Below are positions 39,171-49,074 of a DNA stretch of 64,000 nt, piece after piece. Position 1 is the stretch's first letter, and every line of letters starts with the position of its first letter. Under the pieces are notes generated by a model. The model had not been told where the DNA came from. It made no database searches and worked only from the letters and a program-made list of their open reading frames with translations. Origin of the DNA: Nitrospirota bacterium (GTDB lineage: Bacteria > Nitrospirota > Thermodesulfovibrionia > Thermodesulfovibrionales > JdFR-88); the NCBI GenBank assembly GCA_021789555.1, contig JAJYJK010000004.1, positions 53,813 through 117,812 of the forward strand, read 5' to 3'. The position numbers and the translations under genes are program-made.

Positions 39171-39447
39171 TCTGCGCCGGTCTGCCCAAAAACCTCTGCG
39201 TGATGGTCTCGGCCTGAAGGGCGGAAAGTATCACATGGTCGCTGTCGGTTATCAGGATGGACCGTGTGCGCCTGCCCTCGGTTGCGTCAACGAGCTTGCC
39301 CCTCTCGCGCGCCTCTTCCCTCAGGCGTTTCATCGGGGCGGACCCCGGGGTCAGTATGGCCACCACCTTCGCCCCCGCCACCATGTTGCCGAAACCTATA
39401 TTGACGAGGACCGGGGCCAGATCGTCTTTTTTAGCCGGCATACTCAT
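39163..39447 (-). CDS. RemA-like/DUF370 protein
   Basis: [64 protein letters not shown]. Confidence 0.93.
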   Translation of the reverse strand: MSMPAKKDDLAPVLVNIGFGNMVAGAKVVAILTPGSAPMKRLREEARERGKLVDATEGRRTRSILITDSDHVILSALQAETITQRFLGRPAQNE

Positions 39448-40289
39448 TGAAGGTTCTGGACCTGCTGCCGGATCCTCTCCACCTCGGTCTTGAACTCGAT
39501 CACCCTGGCGGTTATCTCCATATCAGTTGTCTTTGAGCCGATAGTGTTGGCTTCCCTGTGAAGCTCCTGCAGCAGGAAATCAAGCTCTCTGCCTATTTTA
39601 TCATTACTTGCGATGATTTTTTCCATCTGCCCGAGATGGCCCGTGATCCTCGTGAGCTCCTCCGCGATGTCGGCCTTCTCGGCCAGAATTGCGGACTCCT
39701 GCATCAGCCGCCCCTCGTCCCACCCGGTCTCCTGGAGCATCGATTTTATCTTCGAGGCGAACCTTTCCTTGAGGCCCGAAAGGGTCACGGGCAAGAGCTC
39801 TTTCATCCGGCCGTTTATGCGTTCGAGCGCGCCCAGGCGCGAGGTTACGTCTTCGGCTATCATCCGGCCCTCTTTTATCCTCATCGCCTCGACCTGGGAA
39901 ATCGCATCTTCGAACGCCTCCGTGAATGAGACGATATCGCAGCTCGTCTCCTCCGAGATAAAGAGGTCCTTCATGAGGGCGAGTTCCCGGATGCCGGCCG
40001 GCCCGGCGATGGAGAGCTCACGCCTGAGCCCCTCCAGGGCCTCGTACACCTGCCCGGCCTTCGAGACGTCGAGACTAAATCCCTGCTTGCCGGATTTTAC
40101 GGTCACGAAGACATCGAATCTGCCCCTGGCGAACCTGCCCCTTATGATGTTTCTGAGAGGGACTTCCTGCTCCATGAGGCCCGGGGGGAGCCGTAAATTC
40201 ATTTCGAGAAACCTGCTGTTTAAAGAACGCACCTCAACCCTGAAATCGCCTTTTTCGGAAGAGCCGAAACCCGTCATTCCCTGTAGCAT
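39444..40289 (-). CDS. yicC: YicC-family protein (endoribonuclease-like)
   Basis: [31 protein letters not shown]...[22 protein letters not shown]. Confidence 0.95.
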   Translation of the reverse strand: MLQGMTGFGSSEKGDFRVEVRSLNSRFLEMNLRLPPGLMEQEVPLRNIIRGRFARGRFDVFVTVKSGKQGFSLDVSKAGQVYEALEGLRRELSIAGPAGIRELALMKDLFISEETSCDIVSFTEAFEDAISQVEAMRIKEGRMIAEDVTSRLGALERINGRMKELLPVTLSGLKERFASKIKSMLQETGWDEGRLMQESAILAEKADIAEELTRITGHLGQMEKIIASNDKIGRELDFLLQELHREANTIGSKTTDMEITARVIEFKTEVERIRQQVQNLQ

Positions 40290-40368
40290 AGTTATGATAT
40301 TAAATCAGGAGCCGGCTTTAGTCAAAGAAAAAGCGGGAAAAGGGGGGGAAGAAAAAGGAGGGAAAGAG

Positions 40369-40397
40369 TTGCCAAGGCCCGTGAAAACAATTAGAAT
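40369..40397 (+). promoter_or_regulatory. Candidate sigma70-like promoter for the tandem hexaheme cytochromes
   Basis: TTGCCA-N17-TAGAAT. Confidence 0.45.
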
Positions 40398-40540
40398 TTA
40401 ATCTGTAACGGCATTGCGTCTGCGAAGCAACTCCAAAGGCAAAGCACGGCAAAACCCCAAAAACCCGGCAGTAAAGTGAAACCTCTGACGCGCGGGCCGC
40501 GCCACGCAGACCGCGCTCCAGGGGCCTTTGAGGCGGCCGC

Positions 40541-41857
40541 ATGAAGATTGCCCGCAAAACGATAGCCGGCCTGCTGCCGGCCCTTTCCCTCTGCCTCGCG
40601 GTGGCCGTCCGGCTCGCGGCGGGGCCGGACGTCGCCCTCGCCTTCCATAACGGGGGCACCGGGGACTGTGGCGACTGTCACACCACGCACAGGGCCGGGG
40701 CCATTGCCGAAAATGCCGCAACGGCGCAAGGCGTTTATATGTTGAAGGGGTCTGACGCGAGTTCGACATGCCTGAACTGCCATCAGGCGGCCGGCCTGGC
40801 GGGGCCGACCGGCCAGTATGTAAGCACCCCGGAGTCCGAGATGCCGGCCGGCGTCCCTCCAAAACAGATGACGCCCGGCGGAGATTTCGGCTGGCTCAAA
40901 AAAAATTACACCTGGAAGGCGCCCGGCTCCGGCATGCGGGCAAGCCCTGGATACATGCACGGCCACAGCATAGTCGCAGTCGATTACGGCTACAGCGCGG
41001 ACCCGGTAATCACGAGGGCCCCCGGCGGCGCGTATCCCGCCTCGGCCCTTTCATGCACCAGTTGCCATGACCCGCACGGGACCTACCGGAGGATCATAAA
41101 CGGCGCGATTGCCTCCTCGGGGGCGAAGATCTGCAATTCCGGCTCATACGACACAAGCCCAGACCCCACTGCGGACTGCCCTGTCGGGGTCTACAGGCTC
41201 CTCGGGGGCATCGGATACCAGCCCGCAAGCCTTAACGGTTACTCGTTTACCGCCGACCCTCCGGCCGCCGTCGCTCCATCGGTCTACAACAGGTCCGAGG
41301 AAACGACCGAGACCCGTGTCGCCTACGGCTCCGGGATGTCCGAATGGTGCGAAAACTGCCATTCCATAAATCCCGGCAACGGCCGGCACAGCCACCCGGC
41401 CGGCAGTCCGGCCAAGCTGGGGACCCTGGCCAAATACTACAATATGTACGTAAAGAGCGGGGATGTTACCGGCACCAGCGCCTCCTCCTATTCATCGCTT
41501 GTACCCTTCGAGGAGGGCACATCCGACTACAGGACCCTTCGGTCCCACGCCAAAAACGACGACTCCTACCTGCGGGGGCCGGACGCAAACTCCAACGTCA
41601 TGTGCCTTACCTGCCACCGGGCGCACGCATCGGGCTGGGATTTCGGCCTGCGGTTCAACACGTACGACCAGGACTTCATTACAACGGAGGCCCAGACGGG
41701 CGCCCCCCTCTGGCCGGGCACCGACACGACCCGCAACGCGCAATGGTCCATGGGGCGGACATCCGAGGAGACCAGAAGGGCCTACTACAATATCCCCGCA
41801 AGGAGGCTCTCGCCATACCAGAGGACGCTCTGCAACAAATGCCACATCCGGGACTAA
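40541..41857 (+). CDS. OmcS-like hexaheme c-type cytochrome (copy A)
   Basis: Six CXXCH (CGDCH, CLNCH, CTSCH, CENCH, CLTCH, CNKCH). Resembles Geobacter OmcS along its length (FHNGGTGDCGDCHTTH, MPAGVPPKQMTPGGDFGWLKKNYTW, APGGAYPASALSCTSCHDPHGTYRR, AVAPSVYNRSEETTETRVAYGSGMSEWCENCH, YQRTLCNKCH). Confidence 0.9.
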   Translation: MKIARKTIAGLLPALSLCLAVAVRLAAGPDVALAFHNGGTGDCGDCHTTHRAGAIAENAATAQGVYMLKGSDASSTCLNCHQAAGLAGPTGQYVSTPESEMPAGVPPKQMTPGGDFGWLKKNYTWKAPGSGMRASPGYMHGHSIVAVDYGYSADPVITRAPGGAYPASALSCTSCHDPHGTYRRIINGAIASSGAKICNSGSYDTSPDPTADCPVGVYRLLGGIGYQPASLNGYSFTADPPAAVAPSVYNRSEETTETRVAYGSGMSEWCENCHSINPGNGRHSHPAGSPAKLGTLAKYYNMYVKSGDVTGTSASSYSSLVPFEEGTSDYRTLRSHAKNDDSYLRGPDANSNVMCLTCHRAHASGWDFGLRFNTYDQDFITTEAQTGAPLWPGTDTTRNAQWSMGRTSEETRRAYYNIPARRLSPYQRTLCNKCHIRD

Positions 41858-41934
41858 CGCAGCCCCCGGAATTTGAGGTCTTTTGCCAATTACATCTTTA
41901 CATTTTCAAATGCTGCATTTTAAAATATAGCCGC

Positions 41935-43347
41935 ATGAAAGAGACAGTGGTTGCCTTGGCCCTTATGGCGATGGTCATCGCCGGTATTGACGGTAAGGGG
42001 TGGGCGTTCCACGACGGCGGCGTCGGCGCATGCGACGGATGCCACACGATGCACAACTCCATCGGCGGCCAGCCGGTGCAGCTCAAAAACGGGGCCGTAC
42101 CCTCCGCCACCGTGGGCCAGGCGTCCAACGCATACCTGATGAAGGGCACGGACCCCAGCTCCACCTGCCTTAATTGCCACCAGGAGACGGGAAACGCGGC
42201 CGCCACCGGCCAGTTCATAAGCACCTCCCCGGCGGACATGCCCGCCGGCTATCCGCCCATAGAGCTCACCCCCGGAGGGGATTTCGGATGGCTCCAAAAA
42301 ACATATACATGGGTGTACAGCGGCACGCAGTACACCGACCCGGGCCAAAACCACGGGCATAACATCGTCGCGGCCGATTTCAATTACGTGAAGGACTCCA
42401 CAATCATAACGGCCCCGGGCGGCACATATCCCGCCTCCGCCCTCTCCTGCATAAGCTGCCACGACCCCCACGGAAAATACAGGAGAAACTCTGGCGGAAG
42501 CATCACAAAGGGCGGGAGCCCCATAATCGGGTCCGGCTCCTACAATACAAGCCCGACCCCCGCGGCGGGCCAGGCAGTAGGCGTTTACAGGCTCCTGGGA
42601 GGCGTTGGATACCAGCCGGGTTATCTGCTGGGCAGTTATGCCTTTAGCTACGCCCCGCCGCCCGCCGTCGCCCCATCGGTCTATAACCAGTCGGAGAGCA
42701 CCTATCCGGTCCGCGTGGCCTACGGCAGCGACGGCTCCAGCAACGGGATGTCCTTCTGGTGCAGAAACTGCCATCCGAATATACACACCTCCAGCGGCCC
42801 GTCGGCGCCCTTGAACGTCTATAATCAAACGTACAGTTTCCCGCAAACCCACCCGATTGAGAGCTATTTGAGCATGGGAACAAACAACAATTACAACGCG
42901 TATATAGAATCGGGGGTCTACACGGGCACTCAGAGCACATCCTACTGGTCCATCGTGCCCTATGAGGAAAACAACTTGAATTACTCGACCCTTGCATCCC
43001 ACGCAAACAATAACGGCAGCTATCTTACGGGACCGTCAAGCAGCGACTACGTCTCCTGCATGACCTGCCACAGGGCGCACGCCACGGGATGGGACTACAT
43101 GCTCCGCTTCAACTATTTGGGCATACCGGACGGCAACCACGGCTGGACCCAGATCATAGACGACAACAGCGGCGGAGCGGTTTGGCCGGACCCGGTCCTC
43201 GACCCTTATAAGGCCATGGGACGCACCACAACGGAAACGCAGCAGGCCTATTACGGCAGACCGGCAACCACCTACGCGGCCGTCCAGTACGTCCTGTGCA
43301 ATAAATGCCATTACGCCGGCATGATGGGCGGGGGCAGCGGCCGGTAA
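41935..43347 (+). CDS. OmcS-like hexaheme c-type cytochrome (copy B)
   Basis: ATG at 41935 with signal peptide MKETVVALALMAMVIAGIDGKGWAFHDGG; six CXXCH (CDGCH, CLNCH, CISCH, CRNCH, CMTCH, CNKCH); paralog of copy A. Confidence 0.9.
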   Translation: MKETVVALALMAMVIAGIDGKGWAFHDGGVGACDGCHTMHNSIGGQPVQLKNGAVPSATVGQASNAYLMKGTDPSSTCLNCHQETGNAAATGQFISTSPADMPAGYPPIELTPGGDFGWLQKTYTWVYSGTQYTDPGQNHGHNIVAADFNYVKDSTIITAPGGTYPASALSCISCHDPHGKYRRNSGGSITKGGSPIIGSGSYNTSPTPAAGQAVGVYRLLGGVGYQPGYLLGSYAFSYAPPPAVAPSVYNQSESTYPVRVAYGSDGSSNGMSFWCRNCHPNIHTSSGPSAPLNVYNQTYSFPQTHPIESYLSMGTNNNYNAYIESGVYTGTQSTSYWSIVPYEENNLNYSTLASHANNNGSYLTGPSSSDYVSCMTCHRAHATGWDYMLRFNYLGIPDGNHGWTQIIDDNSGGAVWPDPVLDPYKAMGRTTTETQQAYYGRPATTYAAVQYVLCNKCHYAGMMGGGSGR

Positions 43348-44042
43348 CTCCTCAGCAGGTCCAGGTTTTCCCTTGCGGTTTTTTCCAAAGCCGGGCCGGA
43401 AATATCCTTCAGATACGGGAAAATGCCTATTAGCGGGACCCCCGACAGCTCCCTTATCACCTCGGGGTTTGTGGGCCATGAAGGGTCCTGATCTCCGTCC
43501 GCAGGGCCCAGGCGGTTTATTACCACCCCGGCCACCTGGACGCCGGCGTCAAGCGCGCACCTCACCGTAAGGAGCGTGTGGTTTATCGTCCCCAGGCCGG
43601 GCCTCGCCACAACGACGAGCGGAAGCCCCAGTTCCCCCGCCAGATCAAGGACGTAAAAATCCCGCCTGATGGGCACAAGCAGGCCGCCTACCCCCTCGAC
43701 AACGACCGCGTTGTATCTTTTTGCCAGCCCGCCGAAAATCTTTTTTATCCGCTCGGGCTCGATCCGGACCCCTTCCCTCTCCGCTGCGACCATCGGGGCA
43801 AGCGGGGCCTCCAGGGCGTATGGGGTCACAACAGAGATGTCTTCTTCCATCCCCGCCATCGTCCTCAGAAGAGCCCCGTCCGCGGGCACGAGGACATCGC
43901 CCTTCCTCATGCAGCCCGACTCAATTGGCTTCATCGCGCAGACGGAAAGCCCGGCCCCTTTTAAAAGGCGCACAAGCGCGGCCGAGATGACCGTCTTTCC
44001 GACGCCGGTGTCCGTCCCCGTCACAAAAAAACCCTTCGCCAT
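43311..44042 (-). CDS. bioD: Dethiobiotin synthetase (ATG at 44042)
   Basis: GFFVTGTDTGVGKTVISAALVRLLK, VVEGVGGLLVPI. Confidence 0.94.
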   Translation of the reverse strand: MAKGFFVTGTDTGVGKTVISAALVRLLKGAGLSVCAMKPIESGCMRKGDVLVPADGALLRTMAGMEEDISVVTPYALEAPLAPMVAAEREGVRIEPERIKKIFGGLAKRYNAVVVEGVGGLLVPIRRDFYVLDLAGELGLPLVVVARPGLGTINHTLLTVRCALDAGVQVAGVVINRLGPADGDQDPSWPTNPEVIRELSGVPLIGIFPYLKDISGPALEKTARENLDLLRSYRPLPPPIMPA

Positions 44043-44050
44043 TTTTTCAG

Positions 44051-44097
44051 ATCCCCTCACCCTCCGCTTCGCTCCTCCCTCTCCCATTGGGAGAGGG
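44051..44097. repeat. DUF559-repeat-like palindrome (CCCTCTCCCATTGGGAGAGGG plus CCTCACCCT arm)
   Basis: Reverse complement ccctctcccaatgggagaggg-aggagcgaagcgg-agggtgagggga matches the 1615-1651 repeat with a 13-nt insertion. Confidence 0.7.
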
Positions 44098-44196
44098 TTA
44101 TGGAACTCCTGCCTTTTGTGAAATCCCCTCCCTGAACAGGGAGGAGATCAGGGGAGGGTGCAACAGCTTTTCGACCAGCTGGTTTGGCCGTTCGCG

Positions 44197-44240
44197 GGGG
44201 TTTGGGGGAGCATCCCCCAAAAAGATAAAAAGGGCGGGTG
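44197..44240 (-). repeat. B-family hairpin repeat
   Basis: Reverse complement cccgccctttttatctttttgggggatgctcccccaaaccccc. Confidence 0.65.
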
Positions 44241-44251
44241 GGCGGGTTCCA

Positions 44252-44992
44252 TTATATCCTGCTTTCAATCGAATAGACCTGCCCGGTTACAGATTCCATT
44301 TCAAGAAGGCCGGCGATGAAAACGGCAGCCTCCGCGGGGTCTGAAAGCCTTCCGATGAGGCTCTCTTTTTCCGCCCTCTGCATGGCCCCGGCCGCGGCCG
44401 CCCCCATCCGTGTCGGCATATAGCCGGGGAGCACGGCGTTTACCCGGATGTTGTGCCTCCCAAGCTCCGCCGCCGCTCCGAAGGTAAGCCCGAGGACCGC
44501 GGCCTTCGAGGCGCTGTAGGCCGCCTGGCCCCGCTTGCCCTTCAGGCCCGAGTATGAGGAGACATTTATGATATGCCCGCCGCCACCCTCCGCCATCAAT
44601 GGGGCAAAGGCCTTTATCGCATTGAAAATACCCGTGAGGTTCACCCTTATGACCTCGTCCCACTCCTCGGGCGAGAGTTTTACAAGGAGGTTGTCCTTCG
44701 CGATTGCGGCGCAGTTTATGAGGGCATCGAGCCTGCCCCATCGCGCCCGGAGCGCCTCGGCCATGCCGCGGACCTCCTCAAGCACGCCCACGTCCGCCTG
44801 CAGCGCAATGGCCGATGGGCCCAGTTCTTTTACGAGCCTCTCCGCCCCGGCCCGGTCTTTGTGGAAGTTTACGGCGACCCCGTAGCCCTCCCTGCCGAGG
44901 GTCGCGGCCAGGGCGCTCCCAAGCCCCCCTGCGCCGCCCGTGACAAGGGCGGTCTTCCTTTCAGGCCGCCTTCTCAAGTCCGAAGGCCTCAT
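44252..44992 (-). CDS. SDR-family 3-oxoacyl-ACP reductase-like protein
   Basis: [47 protein letters not shown]. Confidence 0.88.
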   Translation of the reverse strand: MRPSDLRRRPERKTALVTGGAGGLGSALAATLGREGYGVAVNFHKDRAGAERLVKELGPSAIALQADVGVLEEVRGMAEALRARWGRLDALINCAAIAKDNLLVKLSPEEWDEVIRVNLTGIFNAIKAFAPLMAEGGGGHIINVSSYSGLKGKRGQAAYSASKAAVLGLTFGAAAELGRHNIRVNAVLPGYMPTRMGAAAAGAMQRAEKESLIGRLSDPAEAAVFIAGLLEMESVTGQVYSIESRI

Positions 44993-46184
44993 GCAGGGCC
45001 CTCACGGCAAGCTCCGTGTATTTGGAATCTATGACACAGGAGACCTTTATCTCCGAGGTGCTTATCATCATTATGTTTATGCCGTGGTTTGCGAGGGTCT
45101 CGAACATCTTCGAGGCCACGCCGGAATGGGTCCTCATGCCGACGCCGACGATGGAGACCTTGGATATCTCCTCTTTCACGTCAACGCCCCTGGCGCCGAG
45201 GCCGTCGGCCAGCTCCCGGGTTATCTCGACCCCCCTGCGGCTGTCGGTCCGGGGTATTGTAAAGGAGATGTCCGCCGATTTGCCGTCCGCGCTGATGTTC
45301 TGCACTATCATGTCGACCACCAGGCCGGCCCCGGCGATCTCCGAAAAAAGCCGGCTGGCTATGCCGGGTCTGTCCGGCACCCCAAGCAGGGTCAGCTTGG
45401 ACTGGTTTTTATCATATGTGACTCCCGAGACCAGGACCTTCTCCATCTCCGCATCCTCCTTTACGATGTACGTCCCCGGCATGTCGTTGAAGCTGGATTT
45501 GACGACGAGCGGCACGTCATATTTCTTTGCGAACTCCACGGAGCGGGTCTGAAGCACTTTGGCGCCGAGGCTCGCAAGCTCCAGCATCTCCTCGTAGGAG
45601 ATCTTCTCCAGCTTCCTGGCCTCGGGCACGATGTTCGGGTCCGCGGTGTAGACGCCCTCCACGTCCGTGTAAATCTCGCAGAGGTCGGCCTTCAGGGCCG
45701 CCGCCAGCGCCACCGCCGTCAGGTCGGAGCCGCCCCTGCCCAGGGTTGTGACGTCCTCGTCTTCCGATGAAATCCCCTGGAAACCCGCGACGACGGCCAC
45801 CTCCCCGCGTTCGAGCGTCTTTCGGAGCCGTTCGGCCGTTATTTTTTCTATCTTCGCCCTCGTGTGCGCCTTGTCCGTTATGATGCCGCATTGCCTGCCG
45901 GTAAACGACATCGCCTTTATCCCGGTCTCCTGCAGGGCAAGGGCGGTAAGCGCGGCGCTCACGCGCTCGCCCGAGGACAGCAGCAGGTCCATCTCCCTCT
46001 CATCGGGCCTTTTGGCTATCTCCGCGGCCAGCCTTATAAGCCTGTCGGTCTCGCCGGACATCGCCGAGACGACGACCGCCACCCGCGAGCCGGAGCGCAC
46101 GCATTTTGCCACCCTATCGGCTACCGCTTTAATTCTTTCCAGGCTGCCTACCGAGGTGCCGCCGTATTTTTGGACAATCAGCAT
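44961..46184 (-). CDS. lysC: Aspartate kinase
   Basis: [44 protein letters not shown]-terminal ACT pair. Confidence 0.96.
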   Translation of the reverse strand: MLIVQKYGGTSVGSLERIKAVADRVAKCVRSGSRVAVVVSAMSGETDRLIRLAAEIAKRPDEREMDLLLSSGERVSAALTALALQETGIKAMSFTGRQCGIITDKAHTRAKIEKITAERLRKTLERGEVAVVAGFQGISSEDEDVTTLGRGGSDLTAVALAAALKADLCEIYTDVEGVYTADPNIVPEARKLEKISYEEMLELASLGAKVLQTRSVEFAKKYDVPLVVKSSFNDMPGTYIVKEDAEMEKVLVSGVTYDKNQSKLTLLGVPDRPGIASRLFSEIAGAGLVVDMIVQNISADGKSADISFTIPRTDSRRGVEITRELADGLGARGVDVKEEISKVSIVGVGMRTHSGVASKMFETLANHGINIMMISTSEIKVSCVIDSKYTELAVRALHEAFGLEKAA

Positions 46185-46211
46185 TTTACTTTTTATCGGC
46201 CCCGTTACTTT

Positions 46212-47462
46212 TTATCGGCCCTGGCCTGCCGTCAAAAAGCGTTTCATTATCGCGTGGGCGGGGAGTCTCATTATCCCCTCCAGCCTCAGTATCGATTCGT
46301 CATAGCGGGCCGCAGCGCCCAGGCCCGGACGGCCCCCCGCTTCGCTGTCGTATATCACAAAAGGCACGGGGTCCCTGGAATGGGTCCTGAGCTCTATCGG
46401 CGTGGCGTGGTCCGGCATCAAAAGCACCCTGAAGCGGCCGAACTCCGGCATACCGCGCATGACGCCGCCCACCACGAGGGCGTCGAAATCCTCGATTGCC
46501 TTTATCTTGTTTTCGATGCTCCCCTCGTGCGAGGCCTCATCCGGGGCCTCCACATGGACATAGACAATATCCGCATCCTCGAGGGCGCGCAGGGCGTACT
46601 CCGCCTTCCCCGCATAGTTCGTATCGAGGTAGCCCGTCGCGCCGGGGACGTCTATCACCCGGAGCCCGGCCGATATCGCAAGCCCCTTTGCAAGGTCGAC
46701 CGCCGAGACCATCGCGCCCTTGATTCCATAGAGCCTGCTGAAATCTGGTATCCGCGGTTTCCCCCCCTGCCCCCACAGCCAGATGCTGTTGGCGGGCCTC
46801 TTGCCCGCGGCCAGACGCTGCCTGTTTACTGAGTGCCGTTCGAGCAAGTCCTCGCTGGCGCGCATCAGGCCCCTTATGATGTCCTCGCCCGCGCCGTGCG
46901 GCAGGTATTCGCTTATCTCCCTGCCGAGGATATCGTGCGGGGGCGTGCACTCGAGCGGACGTTTATTGCCGTTTTCACAGGAAGCCGCCTCGCCCATCCA
47001 GAGCATCAGGTTGCGATAGCTCACACCCGGATAGAACCTCACCGTCTCCGAGCCCAGCTCGCGGTTAATATCCCCGATGAGGACGCGCCCCTCCTCCGAG
47101 GTGAGCTGTCCGGCGCTGTGGTCTTCCATGTACGCCTTTGTCTTGTCCCTGTTGAATTTCAGCGTGACCAGGTTGCACCTGAAGGCCACGTCCGCGTCCC
47201 GGAGCGGTATGCCCATGCTGGCCGCCTCAAGCGGCGCCCTGCCGGTGTAGTATCTCTCCGGGTCGTAGCCCAGGATGCCAAGGTTGGCGACATCCGAGCC
47301 GCCCGGCAGCCCCTCCGGAAGGGTCACGGCCCCGCCGGCCATGCCTTCTTTGGCGAGCCTGTCCATGTTGGGCTTGAATGCGGCCTCAAGCGGGGTCTTG
47401 CCGTGGAGTTTTTCGAGCGGCCGGTCCGCCATGCCGTCTCCAATGAGGATGACGTATTTCAA
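46212..47462 (-). CDS. aPGM-type cofactor-independent phosphoglycerate mutase family; possible homoserine-kinase analog
   Basis: [40 protein letters not shown]; between lysC and thrC. Confidence 0.88.
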   Translation of the reverse strand: MKYVILIGDGMADRPLEKLHGKTPLEAAFKPNMDRLAKEGMAGGAVTLPEGLPGGSDVANLGILGYDPERYYTGRAPLEAASMGIPLRDADVAFRCNLVTLKFNRDKTKAYMEDHSAGQLTSEEGRVLIGDINRELGSETVRFYPGVSYRNLMLWMGEAASCENGNKRPLECTPPHDILGREISEYLPHGAGEDIIRGLMRASEDLLERHSVNRQRLAAGKRPANSIWLWGQGGKPRIPDFSRLYGIKGAMVSAVDLAKGLAISAGLRVIDVPGATGYLDTNYAGKAEYALRALEDADIVYVHVEAPDEASHEGSIENKIKAIEDFDALVVGGVMRGMPEFGRFRVLLMPDHATPIELRTHSRDPVPFVIYDSEAGGRPGLGAAARYDESILRLEGIMRLPAHAIMKRFLTAGQGR

Positions 47463-48523
47463 AGTATCCTCTCTATTATCTTCCGTACGACGCCTATTTC
47501 GTTTTCGACCTTCGCAAGCTCGCCCGGCAATGCCTTGAAGACCGAATCCGGGTCCTTGAGCCCGTGCCCCGTGAGGGTGCAGACCACGCGGTCGCCGGGG
47601 CTGAAGAAACCCTCCCTGCCCAGTTTAAGCACGCCCGCGATGCTGGCCGCGCTGGCCGGCTCGCAAAAAATCCCCTCGGCGCCGGCCACAAGGCGGTAGG
47701 CCTCCAGTATCTCCTCATCCGTCACCGCCGCTATCCTGCCGCCTGACTCCGCTATGGCGTTTTCCGCCCCCTTCCAGCTTGCGGGGTTTCCGATGCGAAT
47801 GGCGGTGGCGATCGTCTCGGGGCGTTCGACCGGCCTGCCGATGACTATAGGGGCCGCTCCCGCCGCCTGGAACCCGAGCATCCGCGGAAGTCTGCCGATC
47901 CTGCCCCCCCTTTTGTATTCATTATATCCCTTCCAGTACGCCGTGATATTGCCGGCGTTGCCGACCGGCAGGGCATGGAAGGAGGGCGCGTCGCCCAGGG
48001 CGTCGGCGACTTCGAAGGCGGCCGTCTTCTGCCCCTCTATCCTGAAGGGGTTTATCGAATTGACAAGCTTTACGGGGTAGTCTTCGACGATTTTTTTCAC
48101 GAGGGCAAGCGCGCTGTCGAAATTCCCCTTGACCTGCAGGACGTGCGCCCCGTGTATTATCGCCTGGGCCAGCTTTCCGAAGGCTATCTTGCCTTCCGGT
48201 ATGAGCACTATGGCCTTCATTCCGGCCCTCGCCGCGTAAGCGGCCGCGGCGGCCGAGGTATTGCCGGTGGAGGCGCATATCACCGCCCTGCCGCCCTCCT
48301 CCAGGGCCTTCGGGATGGCCACGGCCATCCCCCTGTCCTTGAACGAGCCGGTGGGGTTGGCGCCGTCGAACTTCAGATAGAGCTCTATGGGCAGAGCGAA
48401 CCTCTCCGGAAGGTGGACCGCCTTTACAAGCGGCGTGCCGCCCTCCAGCAGCGTAACGGACGGAGTTTTTTCGCTTACGGGAAGGTATTCCCCGTATTGG
48501 CGTACAATCCCTTTCCAGGCCAT
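47459..48523 (-). CDS. thrC: Threonine synthase (short paralog)
   Basis: [56 protein letters not shown]. Confidence 0.92.
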   Translation of the reverse strand: MAWKGIVRQYGEYLPVSEKTPSVTLLEGGTPLVKAVHLPERFALPIELYLKFDGANPTGSFKDRGMAVAIPKALEEGGRAVICASTGNTSAAAAAYAARAGMKAIVLIPEGKIAFGKLAQAIIHGAHVLQVKGNFDSALALVKKIVEDYPVKLVNSINPFRIEGQKTAAFEVADALGDAPSFHALPVGNAGNITAYWKGYNEYKRGGRIGRLPRMLGFQAAGAAPIVIGRPVERPETIATAIRIGNPASWKGAENAIAESGGRIAAVTDEEILEAYRLVAGAEGIFCEPASAASIAGVLKLGREGFFSPGDRVVCTLTGHGLKDPDSVFKALPGELAKVENEIGVVRKIIERIL

Positions 48524-48553
48524 TTTTTATTTCTATCCTGCTATGCCGCCCTT

Positions 48554-48790
48554 TTATTCAACTATATCGCCTTCGACAAGCTCCACCTGGACGCCCTGCG
48601 ACTTCAGATAATCGATGCCCCTGGCCAGGTCCTCATCGCGGCCCTCCAGCTCCAGCACCATCTCGCCCACGGTCTCGGTCACACGGGCGCGCCTTATATT
48701 GGGCATCACGCCGAACTGCTTTGCCATCCTGAAGATGACCGGCTCTTTTATGAGATGCTGAGGAAACGTAAGCTTAACCCTTGTCTTCAT
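48554..48790 (-). CDS. NIL-domain protein
   Basis: MKTRVKLTFPQHLIKEPVIFRMAKQFGVMPNIRRARVTETVGEMVLELEGRDEDLARGIDYLKSQGVQVE. Confidence 0.88.
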   Translation of the reverse strand: MKTRVKLTFPQHLIKEPVIFRMAKQFGVMPNIRRARVTETVGEMVLELEGRDEDLARGIDYLKSQGVQVELVEGDIVE

Positions 48791-48794
48791 CTTG

Positions 48795-49073
48795 TCATTG
48801 CCTCCCGCCCGCGATGGCGGGCACTATGGACAGCTCATCGCCGTCTTTGACCGCCGTGTTTTCGCCCTGGAGGAAGCGGATGTCCTCCTCGTTCACGTAA
48901 ATGTTGACGAACCTCCTGATCTTGCCCCCCTCGGATATCCTCTCTGCAATGCCGGGGAACGCTTTATCGAGCGCGCCAACTATGTCGATGACCTTGCCGG
49001 GCGCGGTTTCGACTTCAGCCTTCCCGCCGGTGACCCTCTGCAGCGGGGTCGGGATCCTCACCTTGACGGACAT
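48795..49073 (-). CDS. MoaD/ThiS-family ubiquitin-like protein ending ...AGGRQ
   Basis: MSVKVRIPTPLQRVTGGKAEVETAPGKVIDIVGALDKAFPGIAERI...DELSIVPAIAGGRQ*; last codons ggc ggg agg caa tga verified by hand. Confidence 0.9.
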   Translation of the reverse strand: MSVKVRIPTPLQRVTGGKAEVETAPGKVIDIVGALDKAFPGIAERISEGGKIRRFVNIYVNEEDIRFLQGENTAVKDGDELSIVPAIAGGRQ

Positions 49074-49074
49074 C

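Noticed and set aside
40398-40540. Possible GEMM-I (c-di-GMP) riboswitch in the cytochrome leader
   Set aside because: The ggcaaaacc-like stretch is present, but the GACGCAAAG core and tetraloop-receptor pattern are not found on either strand. A covariance search would be needed to reopen this.
41344-41934. N-terminal part of the 667-aa ORF spanning both cytochromes
   Set aside because: This stretch is an alternate frame of cytochrome copy A. The second cytochrome has its own ATG at 41935 followed by a signal peptide.
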